Source: Bog-532 sp965277615 (lineage in GTDB: Bacteria > Actinomycetota > Actinomycetes > Streptosporangiales > Streptosporangiaceae). From it: 64,000 bases of DNA. The notes under the pieces are model-generated. The model saw nothing but the letters and a program-made list of their open reading frames with translations. It had not been told where the DNA came from and did not search any database. How positions within the stretch are numbered: the first letter of the stretch is position 1; every line of letters begins with the position of its first letter. The translations under genes and the position numbers were made by a program. The DNA lies in assembly GCA_965277615.1 (NCBI GenBank), contig CBDIDG010000005.1, forward strand, positions 1,984,001 to 2,048,000, written 5' to 3'. Positions 15,710-24,068 of this stretch are shown here, piece by piece.

Positions 15710-17272
15710 TCACGCCTCCGGGCGCATGATCGGGAACGGAATGACGTCGCGGATGGCCGCGACCTCGGCCAGCAGCATGATCAGCCGGTCGATGCCGAGG
15801 CCGATGCCGGACGTCGGCGGCAGCCCGTACTCGAGCGCCCGGACGAAGGCCAGGTCGGCGGGCATGGCCTCGGCGTCGCCGCCGGCGGCCAGCGCGGCCT
15901 CGGCCTGGAACCGCTTCTTCTGCTCGTCGGGGTCGTTGAGCTCGCTGTAGCCGTTGGCCAGCTCCCGGCCCCCGATCACCAGCTCGAAGCGGTCGGTGAG
16001 GGTGGGGTCCTCGCGGGTCTGGCGGGCCAGCGGCGAGACCTCGGTGGGGTAGTGGTAGATGAACACCGGGCCCAGGGTCTGGCCCATCAGGGCCTGGTCG
16101 TAAAGCTCGAAGACCAGCTTGCCCGGGCCCCAGGACGGCTCGTAGTGGACGTCGTTGGTGTCGCAGACCTGGCGCAGCTCCGCCACCGGCATGGTCGGGT
16201 GCACCCGCTGGCCGAGGTGCTCCTCCAGCAGGTCGAGCAGGTCGCGGCGCGGCCACGGCGGCGTCAGGTCGACCTGCTGGCCCCCGAAATCGAACTCGAG
16301 CCGGCCGGCGGCACCGCGGGCGGCCGCGACGATCAGCTGCTCGGTCACGTCCATCCCGTCGTTGAAGTCGCCGAACGCGCGGTAGGCCTCGAGCGAGGTG
16401 AACTCCGGGCTGTGCCGGGTGTCGATGCCCTCGTTGCGGAAGTTCCTGGCGATCTCGAACACCCGCTCGTAGCCGCCGACCACCAGCCGCTTGAGGTACA
16501 GCTCGGGCGCGATGCGGAGGCTGAAGTCGGTGTCGAGCGCGGTGGCGTGGGTGAAGAACGGGCGGGCGATGGCCCCGCCGGCCTGCGGCTGCAGGATCGG
16601 GGTCTCGACCTCGACGAAGTTCTCCGCCGCCATGACCTGCCGCAGGATGGCCAGCGTCTTGAAGCGGATGTCGAAGACTCGCCGGCTGTCCTTGTTGGCC
16701 AGCAGATCCACCTCGCGCTGGCGGTACCTGATCTCCGCCGCGTTGACGCCGTGCCACTTGTCGGGCAGCGGCCGGAGCGCCTTGGACAGGATTTCCAGGC
16801 CGTCCACGTCGACCGAGAGCTCGCCTCTCCGGCTGGTGATCACCTCGCCGGTGACGCCGACCCAGTCGCCCAGGTCGACCAGCGCCTCAACCTCGGCCAC
16901 CTCAGCCGAAATGCGGCGGGCCTGGAACATGAGCTGAACGGCGCCGCTCTCGTCTTCCAGCGTGGCGAACCGGAGCTTGCCGTGCCCGCGCATGGCCACC
17001 ACCCGCCCGGCGACCCGCGCCTGCTCACCCGTCCGGGTGTCCGGCGCCAGCCCGGAGTGGGCCGAGTGCAGCCCGGCCAGCGTCGAGGTCCGGTCGAACC
17101 GGGTGGGGTAGGGGTTGATGCCCCGCGCTTCGAGCGCGTCGCGCTTGGCCCGGCGTTCGGCCGACTGCGCGGCCAGCCCGCCGCCGGCGGTGGGCTCCTC
17201 TCCGTCACCGGGCCCCTGTGCGGGTGACGGCGGCGGATCTGCTGGCTGGTGCTTCAGGGCTGCGGTGCTCAT
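15710..17272 (-). CDS. lysS: Class II lysyl-tRNA synthetase
   Basis: This ~520-aa LysRS has an OB-fold anticodon-binding domain (GRVVAMRGHGKLRFATLEDE) and a class II catalytic core: motif 2 FEIARNFRNEGIDTRHSPEF and motif 3 GIGLGIDRLIMLL. The start is set at the ATG at 17272 because GAGGG lies 7 nt upstream; a longer frame starts at 17317. It is the first gene of an operon with the LPG-synthase fusion and the permease. In mycobacteria LysX fuses the same two activities, so this enzyme probably charges tRNA-Lys for lipid lysylation. It may be an extra copy beside a housekeeping LysRS elsewhere, which the window cannot show. Confidence 0.93.
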   Translation of the reverse strand: MSTAALKHQPADPPPSPAQGPGDGEEPTAGGGLAAQSAERRAKRDALEARGINPYPTRFDRTSTLAGLHSAHSGLAPDTRTGEQARVAGRVVAMRGHGKLRFATLEDESGAVQLMFQARRISAEVAEVEALVDLGDWVGVTGEVITSRRGELSVDVDGLEILSKALRPLPDKWHGVNAAEIRYRQREVDLLANKDSRRVFDIRFKTLAILRQVMAAENFVEVETPILQPQAGGAIARPFFTHATALDTDFSLRIAPELYLKRLVVGGYERVFEIARNFRNEGIDTRHSPEFTSLEAYRAFGDFNDGMDVTEQLIVAAARGAAGRLEFDFGGQQVDLTPPWPRRDLLDLLEEHLGQRVHPTMPVAELRQVCDTNDVHYEPSWGPGKLVFELYDQALMGQTLGPVFIYHYPTEVSPLARQTREDPTLTDRFELVIGGRELANGYSELNDPDEQKKRFQAEAALAAGGDAEAMPADLAFVRALEYGLPPTSGIGLGIDRLIMLLAEVAAIRDVIPFPIMRPEA

Positions 17273-17339
17273 ATCGGTTCCCTCATGGACTGGGTGGCTT
17301 GGCGCCTGTAGATCCATCGTCGGCGCGCCCGCGCCCCGG

Positions 17340-17400
17340 GTCCCTAGAGAAACTCCCTAGTTCACTGCCCCAGGACTAACTAGGGAGTTTCTCTAGGGAC
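17340..17400. promoter_or_regulatory. 60-nt palindrome with four TCCCTAG heptamers
   Basis: The arms 17341-17362 and 17378-17399 are perfect 22-nt inverted repeats around a 15-nt loop. Each arm contains TCCCTAG twice, 13 bp apart (17341, 17354; mirrored at 17380 and 17393). It lies in the gap between the divergent lysS operon and the esterase gene, so an operator array or a shared transcript structure is likelier than a terminator. Confidence 0.65.
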
Positions 17401-17470
17401 TCTCCCGCCGCTCCGGCCGAAAGTGGGCTTATCCCAGCTGGAGGAGCTGGGCTGAGGAGCGGACCGATCC

Positions 17471-18901
17471 ATGATGAGCACCAAGACCAGGACCCCGGAC
17501 GAGCAGACCACCAGACCCTCCCGGGCGCGAGGCTGGATACTGACCGTCGGCGTGGCGGCCGCGGCGATTGTCGCCGTCGTCGTCGTGGCCACCACGATGA
17601 ACGTGGGCAGTATTTCCATCGTGGCGGGCTGGTTCCCCGTCCTCTTGCTCTGGCTCACGATCGCGGTCTGCGCGGTGGCCGTGGTCCTGCGCAAGGACGC
17701 GCTCAGGGAATTCGCGCTCGGTATCCCGATCGGCATCGTCCTCGCCGTCGCGCTATTCCTGTTCCTGCACTTCACTGGGGCGATCCCGGCGGGCGCGCCC
17801 CGGTCCATGTACGTCTGGCTGCTGGTGGCCTGCCTGGTCATCGGGATGGTGCTGGCCGGATGGCGCCGGGCCAACTGGCCCCGCCGCATCGCCGGCGTCC
17901 TCGCGATCGCGCTGACCGTGCTGTCGGCCGGCAGCGCCGCCAACGCGACCTTCCAGTACTACCCGACCTTCAGCCGCCTGCTGGGCAAGAACGCCAACCA
18001 TTTCCTGAACAATGACCAGCTCAAAGACCTGCGCGACCAGGTGGCCAAGACCGGCAAGCTGCCCGACCACGGCGCGACCCTGGCCATCACCATCCCCGGC
18101 CAGGACCTGAAGTTCACCCCCCGCCAGGCCTACGTGTGGGTCCCCCCGGCCTGGTTCGCACCCAGCCACGCCAAGCTGCCGGTCATCGAGCTGCTGCACG
18201 GCACCCCGGGCCAGCCCTCGGACTGGACCCGCGCCATCTACGCCGACCAGACCTCACTGGCCTACGCCAAGAAGCACAACGGGGTCGCGCCGATCCTGGT
18301 CATGCCGGACATCAACGGGTCGCTGGACGGGGACACCGAGTGCGCCAACACCCCGATGTACGGGCAGGTCGAGACCTACCTGACCCAGACCGTGCCCGCG
18401 TTCATGCGCAAGGAGTTCAACGCCAGCACCGCTCCCGACTCGATGGCCATCGCCGGGCTCTCCGAAGGCGGCCTGTGCTCGACCACCCTGGCCATCAGGA
18501 ACCCGAAGGTGTACGTGGCGTTCGGCAACTACTCCGGCGATGAGTCGCCCACCTATCAGGACGAGGACAAGGCCCAGAGCATTCAGCAACTGTTCGGTGG
18601 CTCGACCGGCCTCTACAACTCCTACAACCCGCCGTCCCTGCTGACCCACGCCCACTACCCTGAACTGTCCGGCTGGTTCGAGACCGGCGCCCAGGACCCG
18701 GTCCTGCCCGCCGCGCACGCCCTGCAGGGCCTGGCCGAGAACGCGGGCATGAACACCTGCATTGCGACGCCGCCGGGGGCCCACAGCTTCGACTTCTGGA
18801 GCACGTCCTTCACCGATTCACTGCCGTGGCTGTCCTGGAAGCTGAAGCTCACGCCGCAGCCGCCGTCCGTGCCCGCCCAGTGCGTCCCGGGCCAGAGCTG
18901 A
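17471..18901 (+). CDS. Membrane-anchored alpha/beta-hydrolase (esterase D / mycolyltransferase-like)
   Basis: This 476-aa protein has four N-terminal hydrophobic helices (residues ~20-160). An extracytoplasmic esterase domain follows: AYVWVPPAWFAP, VIELLHGTPGQPSDW, the nucleophile elbow AIAGLSEGGLCS and a C-terminal His in GAHSFDFW. It resembles the antigen-85/esterase-D branch. It is divergent from the lysyl-lipid operon across the palindrome, with GAGGAG upstream of ATGATG. One idea is an aminoacyl-lipid hydrolase that trims lysyl-PG; a general lipid or trehalose ester hydrolase is equally possible. Confidence 0.85.
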   Translation: MMSTKTRTPDEQTTRPSRARGWILTVGVAAAAIVAVVVVATTMNVGSISIVAGWFPVLLLWLTIAVCAVAVVLRKDALREFALGIPIGIVLAVALFLFLHFTGAIPAGAPRSMYVWLLVACLVIGMVLAGWRRANWPRRIAGVLAIALTVLSAGSAANATFQYYPTFSRLLGKNANHFLNNDQLKDLRDQVAKTGKLPDHGATLAITIPGQDLKFTPRQAYVWVPPAWFAPSHAKLPVIELLHGTPGQPSDWTRAIYADQTSLAYAKKHNGVAPILVMPDINGSLDGDTECANTPMYGQVETYLTQTVPAFMRKEFNASTAPDSMAIAGLSEGGLCSTTLAIRNPKVYVAFGNYSGDESPTYQDEDKAQSIQQLFGGSTGLYNSYNPPSLLTHAHYPELSGWFETGAQDPVLPAAHALQGLAENAGMNTCIATPPGAHSFDFWSTSFTDSLPWLSWKLKLTPQPPSVPAQCVPGQS

Positions 18902-18913
18902 CGGCTCGTCGCC

Positions 18914-19843
18914 ATGGCCGCCGCGATCATCTTCGCCGTCTTGTCCGCCCTGTCCAGCGCGGGCAGCGCCGTCCTGCAGCGCTTCGCCGCCGTCGACCAC
19001 AAGTCGAAGGCGGCGGAGGCGGCGGCGGCGGGGGCCGCGGCCGGGCCGGCCTGGCGGAACGCGCTCAACCTGGTGCGCCAGCCGATGTGGCTGCTGGGCG
19101 GCGCCTGCCTGGTGGGTACGTTCATCTTTCAGGCCCTCGCCTTGTACTTCGGCCCGCTGTCGGTGGTGCAGCCGATCCTGGTGCTTGAGCTGATCTTCAC
19201 GCTGGGCCTGCGGGCCGTCCTGATGCACGACGGCATCGCCCGCCGGACCTGGCTGGCCGCCCTCACGATCTGCATCGGGCTGGCCGCCTTCCTTGTCGTG
19301 GCGTCCCCGGGCCCCGACACCCACGTCCCGAACGCGGGGCAGTGGCTGCTGAGCGTGGGCACCCGGGCCCTGGCCGTGCTGGTGTTGCTGCTCTTCAGCC
19401 GCTACGGCTCGCCCGGCCGCCGCGCCGCCCTGTTCGGCGCGGCCACGGCCATCGTGTGGTCGGTGGACGCCGCGTTCGTCAAGCAGACGGTGGACGTGCT
19501 GGCCCACACCGGCATCATCGGGGTGCTCACGCACTGGCCGCTCTACGCCATGATCGCGACCGGCGTGCTGGGTACGATCCTGCTGCAGGGCGCGTACGCG
19601 GTCGGTCCCCTGGCCGCGTCCCAGGCGACGATGCTCATCGTCGATCCGCTGGCCAGCATCATGCTGGGCATCGAGCTGTTCGGCGAGAGCCTGAGCTCGG
19701 GCCCGGCTTCCGTGCTCGGCATCGTCGTGTCGTTCGCCGTGCTCGGGGCGGGCGTCATCATGCTGTCGATCTGGGCTCCCCCGGTGATGACCGTCGACTC
19801 GGGTTCACCGCATAAGGAAACCAGCAGCCCCATCGCTTCCTGA
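18914..19843 (+). CDS. EamA/DMT-superfamily transporter
   Basis: This 309-aa protein has about nine to ten hydrophobic segments in the two-repeat DMT arrangement: GSAVLQRFAAVDHK at the start, LALYFGPLSVVQPILVLELIFT, then AVGPLAASQATMLIVDPLAS in the second half. It begins 12 nt after the esterase stop, so it is probably co-transcribed with it. The substrate is unknown; lipid head groups, drugs or metabolites are all possible. Its 3' end overlaps the long open frame of trpS on the other strand by 301 bp. Confidence 0.85.
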   Translation: MAAAIIFAVLSALSSAGSAVLQRFAAVDHKSKAAEAAAAGAAAGPAWRNALNLVRQPMWLLGGACLVGTFIFQALALYFGPLSVVQPILVLELIFTLGLRAVLMHDGIARRTWLAALTICIGLAAFLVVASPGPDTHVPNAGQWLLSVGTRALAVLVLLLFSRYGSPGRRAALFGAATAIVWSVDAAFVKQTVDVLAHTGIIGVLTHWPLYAMIATGVLGTILLQGAYAVGPLAASQATMLIVDPLASIMLGIELFGESLSSGPASVLGIVVSFAVLGAGVIMLSIWAPPVMTVDSGSPHKETSSPIAS

Positions 19844-20796
19844 GCCCGGGCCAGCGTGGGGGCGGCCAGGTCCTGGGCCCGGCGGGCTCCGTCCCGTGTC
19901 ATGGCCTCGATCGCGCCCGGGTCCGCGCTCAGGCCGGCGTACCGCTCCTGCAGCGGCGCCAGCACCGCGATGACCGCCTCGGCCACGGCCTCTTTCAGCT
20001 CACGGTAGGAGTCCAGCCCGGCGGCGGCGTCCGTCGGAGTCGTCCCGGTGCAGGCGGCCAGGATCGTGAGGAGATTGGCCACGCCCGGTTTTTCATTGAT
20101 ATTGAACAGGACCTCTCGCCCGGAGTCGGTGACCGCGCGGGAGACCTTACGGCGGATCGTGTCCGGCGGATCCAGCAGCCGCAGGGTGCCGGGTGCGTCC
20201 GGAGCCGCCGACTTGCTCATCTTGGCCGCCGGGTCCTGCAGGTCCATGATCCGGGCCGCGAGCGGTGGCGTCACCGCTCGCGGCACCACGAACGTCTCGC
20301 CGTACCGCTGGTTGAACCGGATGGCCAGGTCGCGGGCCAGCTCCAGGTGCTGCCGCTGGTCTTCCCCGACCGGCACGTCGGTCACCCCGTAGAGCAAGAT
20401 GTCCGCCGCCATCAGCACCGGGTAGGCCAGCAGCGCCGATCGGACCGACTGCTGCTGGGCGCTCTTCTCCTTGTACTGGATCATCCGCCGCAGCTCACCG
20501 TCGTAGGCGGTCGCCTCCAGCAGCCAGTGCAGCTGGGCGTGCCCCGGCACCTGGCTCTGTACGAAGATCGTGCACCGCTCCGGGTCCAGACCCGCGGCCA
20601 CCAGCAGCGCGAGCTGCTCCCGGGTGATGGCCCGGACCGAGGCCGGATCGTGCTCGGTGGTCAGCGCGTGCAGGTCGGCCACCCCGTACAGCGAGTCCCG
20701 GCCGCGCTGGTCCGCGACCCACTGCCGGATCGCCCCCAGCAGGTTGCCCAACGTCAGATGCCCACTCGGAACGGTGAGCGACAGGCTTCGTGCCAT
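19543..20796 (-). CDS. trpS: Tryptophanyl-tRNA synthetase with unusual C-terminal extension
   Basis: This class I TrpRS has a HIGH-like motif in PSGHLTLGNLLGAIRQW, YGVADLHALTTEHDP, MIQYKEKSAQQ, ADILLYGVTDVPVGEDQ and the KMSKS motif (AAKMSKSAAPDAPGT). The start is the ATG pair after AAGGAG (20796/20793). Family similarity ends near ARAQEAMGLL (~19810), but the frame stays open for another ~90 residues that are simply antisense to the transporter gene, so a native stop seems to have been lost or the tail is tolerated. The N-terminal LTVPSG differs from the common SGIQPSG. The leader upstream looks attenuator-like. Confidence 0.88.
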   Translation of the reverse strand: MARSLSLTVPSGHLTLGNLLGAIRQWVADQRGRDSLYGVADLHALTTEHDPASVRAITREQLALLVAAGLDPERCTIFVQSQVPGHAQLHWLLEATAYDGELRRMIQYKEKSAQQQSVRSALLAYPVLMAADILLYGVTDVPVGEDQRQHLELARDLAIRFNQRYGETFVVPRAVTPPLAARIMDLQDPAAKMSKSAAPDAPGTLRLLDPPDTIRRKVSRAVTDSGREVLFNINEKPGVANLLTILAACTGTTPTDAAAGLDSYRELKEAVAEAVIAVLAPLQERYAGLSADPGAIEAMTRDGARRAQDLAAPTLARAQEAMGLLVSLCGEPESTVITGGAQIDSMMTPAPSTANDTTMPSTEAGPELRLSPNSSMPSMMLASGSTMSIVAWDAARGPTAYAPCSRIVPSTPVAIMA

Positions 20797-20819
20797 CATC
20801 GGCTCCTTCAGCACAACGC

Positions 20820-20975
20820 GCCTCAGCCGAGCCAAACCAAAAATGGCCGCCTCAACCGAGGCAGCCAGCAGAAAAACGTGACCCAGCAGCCGCCCCTAGG
20901 CGGCCCACCACTTAGCCAGGTAAGTACTAGTCACACCCCCAGAATACGCGGCCGCGAGCCAGCCAGCCACTTCAT
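20820..20975 (-). promoter_or_regulatory. Attenuator-like leader of trpS
   Basis: Read on the minus strand, the leader has a short frame starting ATG AAG TGG (MKW...V-stop, 14 codons) ending at 20931. Two hairpins follow: GCCGCC-TAGG-GGCGGC with TTTTT 15 nt later, and GCCTC-GGTT-GAGGC followed by GGCCATTTTT. There is no T-box ACCGCG motif. Ribosome-mediated or other transcription attenuation is plausible; only one Trp codon is seen. Confidence 0.35.
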
Positions 20976-20998
20976 TCCACCCCGGTCCGCTCGCCTGC

Positions 20999-21262
20999 TC
21001 AGCGGGGCTGGAGGAGCTGGTCGAGCCAGGCGAAGGCGCGGGCGTGGAACAGGGTCCGGGCGCCCGCTTCGCAGTGGTCGCCGGCGCCTTCGGCCGCGGT
21101 GAACGTGACGAACTTCTTGGGGCCGGTCAGCGCGGCGGCCAGCTGAGGCGCGGAGGCGCTGATGTCGTCGCCCTCGGCGTTGCTGACAAAGGTGGGGCAC
21201 TGGATCTGCCCGGCGCGGCCCGCCATCTGGACGGCCAACAGATCGGCTTCCCTGGCGTGAAT
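20999..21262 (-). pseudogene. C-terminal fragment of an alpha/beta hydrolase (dipeptidyl-aminopeptidase-like)
   Basis: The frame ending at 20999 encodes the last part of an alpha/beta hydrolase: QIQCPTFVSNAEGDDIS, FTAAEGAGDHCEAGA with the catalytic His, and HARAFAWLDQLLQ. The catalytic-serine half is absent, and upstream of about 21262 the frame loses similarity and becomes out-of-family sequence. It marks the left edge of the accessory region and is probably a remnant left by an insertion or deletion. Confidence 0.65.
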
Positions 21263-21404
21263 GGGATCCCCGGGTGCCGCACCGGCCCCGCACGTCCCAG
21301 CCTCCGCCGTCCTGCATCCCCACGAGCCCCGCACAACCCACAGGCCTCATAGCCGAATGGTTTTCCATGATCGATGTACGTTCACGGACACTAGAGGGTG
21401 GGAT

Positions 21405-21590
21405 GCCGAATGGGAAAAAGTAACCCCTGCTCGTCGGCTGGTAATCGAACAGGCAATCCAGCTCTGACCGGCTTCCCGCTACGGTAAGCCACACTGCGGG
21501 GAAAGACCAGCCCGGGCACCGCCGGGAATGAGCGCCGCCGCACTCGTCCCCGGCCGCGCCCGCCGGCACGGAAGCAGCAAACCGGCGAAG
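21405..21590 (+). repeat. Intergenic repeat, copy A
   Basis: An imperfect ~180-bp repeat with conserved blocks GAATGGGAAAAAG, TAATCGAACAG, GATCCAGCT/CAATCCAGCT, TGACCG, CGGTA and a GC-rich tail (GGCCGCGCCC...CGG). Related copies lie at 23586 (B), 27698 (C) and 30456 (D, tail only), all in the same orientation. I see no gene in 21263-22178 besides this. Confidence 0.7.
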
Positions 21591-22178
21591 GTAGGCCGCC
21601 CGCCCGGCCCCACACCGGCACCGGTCCCCGCCGCACCCATGCAAGCCCGCCGCACAAGGGTCAGCGTCCTAGCCTGGGAGCGAGGGTGACGCGCTTGCAG
21701 GAACCCGAAAATCAACCTGCTAATCCGCAGCAGGATCATCCACCTACGCCACTGCCCAGATCGGTGTCAGGTCCAGTTCAGGCGACCACTGGCTCTACGG
21801 GCACCCGGCATCATCCAGCACCGTTGCCAGCAACGTCGTTAGCGAGATCAGCGGTGATCTACCGCTTGCAATGCGCATAGGAGTCCCGTGCCGTCCATGG
21901 AGGTGGGTGAGCCTGCTGCCGTCCACAAGAAAGTCACCTTCGAGCCGGACAGCTGAGAGGGCCCAGATTTCCGGCCGGGCCTGCAGGCCGGGTCTTGTGC
22001 AGTGGTCTACCTGACCTCGCCTGATGTCAAAGGCATGCGCGCTGACCTGTGGCTAAATCCCGCTGGTTCTCGTCACTTCCTGGTGCTTCTTGCGGTGATG
22101 TGCCCTCAATGTGCCCCGTCCGACCGGTTATTGCGCTTCGAGGACACCAGCATGTGCGTGAGGCGGCATTCTTGTGCC

Positions 22179-22508
22179 ATGACGGTAGCCACATGGATAC
22201 TCGCCATCGCGACTCTGGCGTTGGCGATCGAGGGAGGAGCAGCTTTGCAGGGTTGGTTCAGTCACCTTCAGCTGGGCCGCAGGAAGCGGGAGCTGGCGGA
22301 GATCAGGCGCGATATAACCCTAGTTCGGCACGCACTGTGGATGGATGTTGCATCCGCCGGTCAGGGCGATCAAACCCAAGTCGAGGAGAAGGTTCGACGG
22401 ATGCTTCAGCTTGACGGCTGGATTCCTGATCTCACGCTCATGGAACAGGCTGGATACTACAACCTGAGAAGACTCCGCGGCGAGGTTCCAGGAGTCACTG
22501 ACGAGTGA
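22179..22508 (+). CDS. Small membrane-anchored protein, unknown function
   Basis: This 109-aa protein starts at the ATG at 22179; an upstream in-frame start at 22002 would add an unconvincing 59 residues. Residues ~2-30 form one hydrophobic helix (VATWILAIATLALAIEGGAAL). A basic, charged helical region follows (GRRKRELAEIRRDI) and then a soluble tail. I do not recognise a family. It is the first gene of the island after repeat A and may act with the next gene. Confidence 0.5.
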   Translation: MTVATWILAIATLALAIEGGAALQGWFSHLQLGRRKRELAEIRRDITLVRHALWMDVASAGQGDQTQVEEKVRRMLQLDGWIPDLTLMEQAGYYNLRRLRGEVPGVTDE

Positions 22509-22749
22509 AAAGCTCAGTGACCTCCTTGATGCGAACGAGCAACAGGAAGGGCAATGCGGTTGCTGCCACTTGCTGCTGCCACCAAGGTGCGACCAGATCC
22601 GTTGACAACAAATAAGGGTACGAATATACCGGTTTGGCACAGAAAGTCCAGTGGCTACGTGGCACGCAAGCAGCCGTAACGCTGGAGCCTCTTCGCGTAG
22701 CTCACTAAGTTGGGGTCAGCCGGGAGCCGGCTGCGTGAGGGGAGCAAGG

Positions 22750-23565
22750 GTGGCGATTGCGCGAACGATTGACTGGCGACTAACGATTCCGCCGCGAGAG
22801 GCGGACATCCGCATCCGGGCTGCATTCGATCAGCTCGGCCTCGTTCCCAGCGGCGATCCTGGTCGCATTGTTGGTAAGTCGAAGATGAAGGTTCTCAAGA
22901 ACCGATGGGCGGCTACCGTCACTGCTGACGTGACCCCTTACTCGACAGGTTCACTAGTTGCGCTACGCATAGAGATGCCTGCCGGTACGAAGCACTACGC
23001 GGTCGCGTCAGACATCGCCTCAGCGATGGGGGACGATGCATTCGATGACCGCGGACTCGTAGCTGCCACGGATCGGCTTAGCCGGATCAGCAAGGTCGGA
23101 GGGTGGCTGGAACTGCGTCAGCTCCGCAATCTCCTCTCGCCGACGGAGACCGTCCTAGAACTTGGCCAGGGAGTTTGGGACGGCGATCAGGGAATCATCA
23201 TCCTTTCGGACGAGCGTTTGTTCTTCTTTGACAAAACGCTTACAGGAACCACCATGCTGGAGTTCCCGCTCTCTGCCATCACGTCCGTCACCGTAGGCAA
23301 GAAGATGACCGGCGAAACTCTCGCCATCACGGTCGCGGGTAACGTCTCAACCATCACACGGATGATGCACGGCCAAGCTGATGCCATCAGCCGTTCCTTC
23401 CGCCAGTCCAAGGTGATGCCCACATCGACCGCCGCCCCCGCTCCTGCAGCCAGCATTGGCCCATCCGACGCTGACGAGCTGGCCAAGCTAGCCGACCTGC
23501 GCGATCGAGGCATTTTGACGGATGGAGAGTTTCAAGCCAAGAAAGCTCAGATCCTGGGCCTGTAG
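22750..23565 (+). CDS. PH-like / SHOCT-domain protein
   Basis: This 271-aa protein starts at GTG 22750, a few bases after GGGGAG. The N-terminal ~110 residues are unassigned. Residues ~125-215 look like a bacterial PH domain (TETVLELGQGVWDGDQGIIILSDERLFFFDKTL, ITSVTVGKKMTGETLAITV). The last ~33 residues are a SHOCT domain (DELAKLADLRDRGILTDGEF), a short oligomerisation or targeting module. Such proteins often appear in phage or defence contexts. The role is unknown. Repeat B follows within 25 bp. Confidence 0.75.
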   Translation: MAIARTIDWRLTIPPREADIRIRAAFDQLGLVPSGDPGRIVGKSKMKVLKNRWAATVTADVTPYSTGSLVALRIEMPAGTKHYAVASDIASAMGDDAFDDRGLVAATDRLSRISKVGGWLELRQLRNLLSPTETVLELGQGVWDGDQGIIILSDERLFFFDKTLTGTTMLEFPLSAITSVTVGKKMTGETLAITVAGNVSTITRMMHGQADAISRSFRQSKVMPTSTAAPAPAASIGPSDADELAKLADLRDRGILTDGEFQAKKAQILGL

Positions 23566-23585
23566 CTATCGATCACCCTGAGAGG

Positions 23586-23765
23586 GGCGGAGGCTGAATG
23601 GGAAAAAGGATGCGCTGCTCAAAAGTTTGTAATCGAACAGACGATCCAGCTATGACCGCTTCCCATCACGGTAGACCGCGCGGCGGGGAAGGGCCACCCG
23701 GCTTCGGCTGGCCGAGCGCCGCTGCACTTGTCCCTGGCCGCGCCCATCGGAACGCACCCGTGCGG
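23586..23765 (+). repeat. Intergenic repeat, copy B
   Basis: This is the copy most similar to A: GAGGCTGAATGGGAAAAAGG, TAATCGAACAGACGATCCAGCTATGACCG, TCACGGTAGACC, GCGGGGAAGGGCCACCC and the GGCCGCGCCC tail. The rest of the gap to 24068 shows no gene. Confidence 0.7.
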
Positions 23766-24068
23766 CAAGTGACCTTCTATGCCACGGCACACATTTCGTT
23801 AATTCATGGTGGCCCCGCCAGGTGGGCAAGCCTTCCTCGTTGTATAGCGCAGGCCCGTTGTACTGGCCTGCCTGCTAGTAACGCGGCCATCGCCCCCGCC
23901 CCCGCTCGGGCCGCATGCTTTCAGGTAGAAAGCTTTACACTGTACGGAGTACACCAGCTACGCTGGGTATTATCCCCGTTGCGGCCTCAAGCAGTCAGCC
24001 TCCTGAAGGTTGCGGTTTGTGCCTACCAGATTGCCGCGTAACCCCTTGAATGCAGTTCGTGAGGTTTC

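Noticed and set aside
20820..20975. T-box riboswitch upstream of trpS
   Set aside because: The conserved T-box ACCGCG sequence and the specifier-loop layout are not found; only generic hairpins with T-runs.
21391..21739. Short minus-strand frames in repeat A
   Set aside because: The frames are not kept in copies B and C, so the repeat is unlikely to encode a protein.
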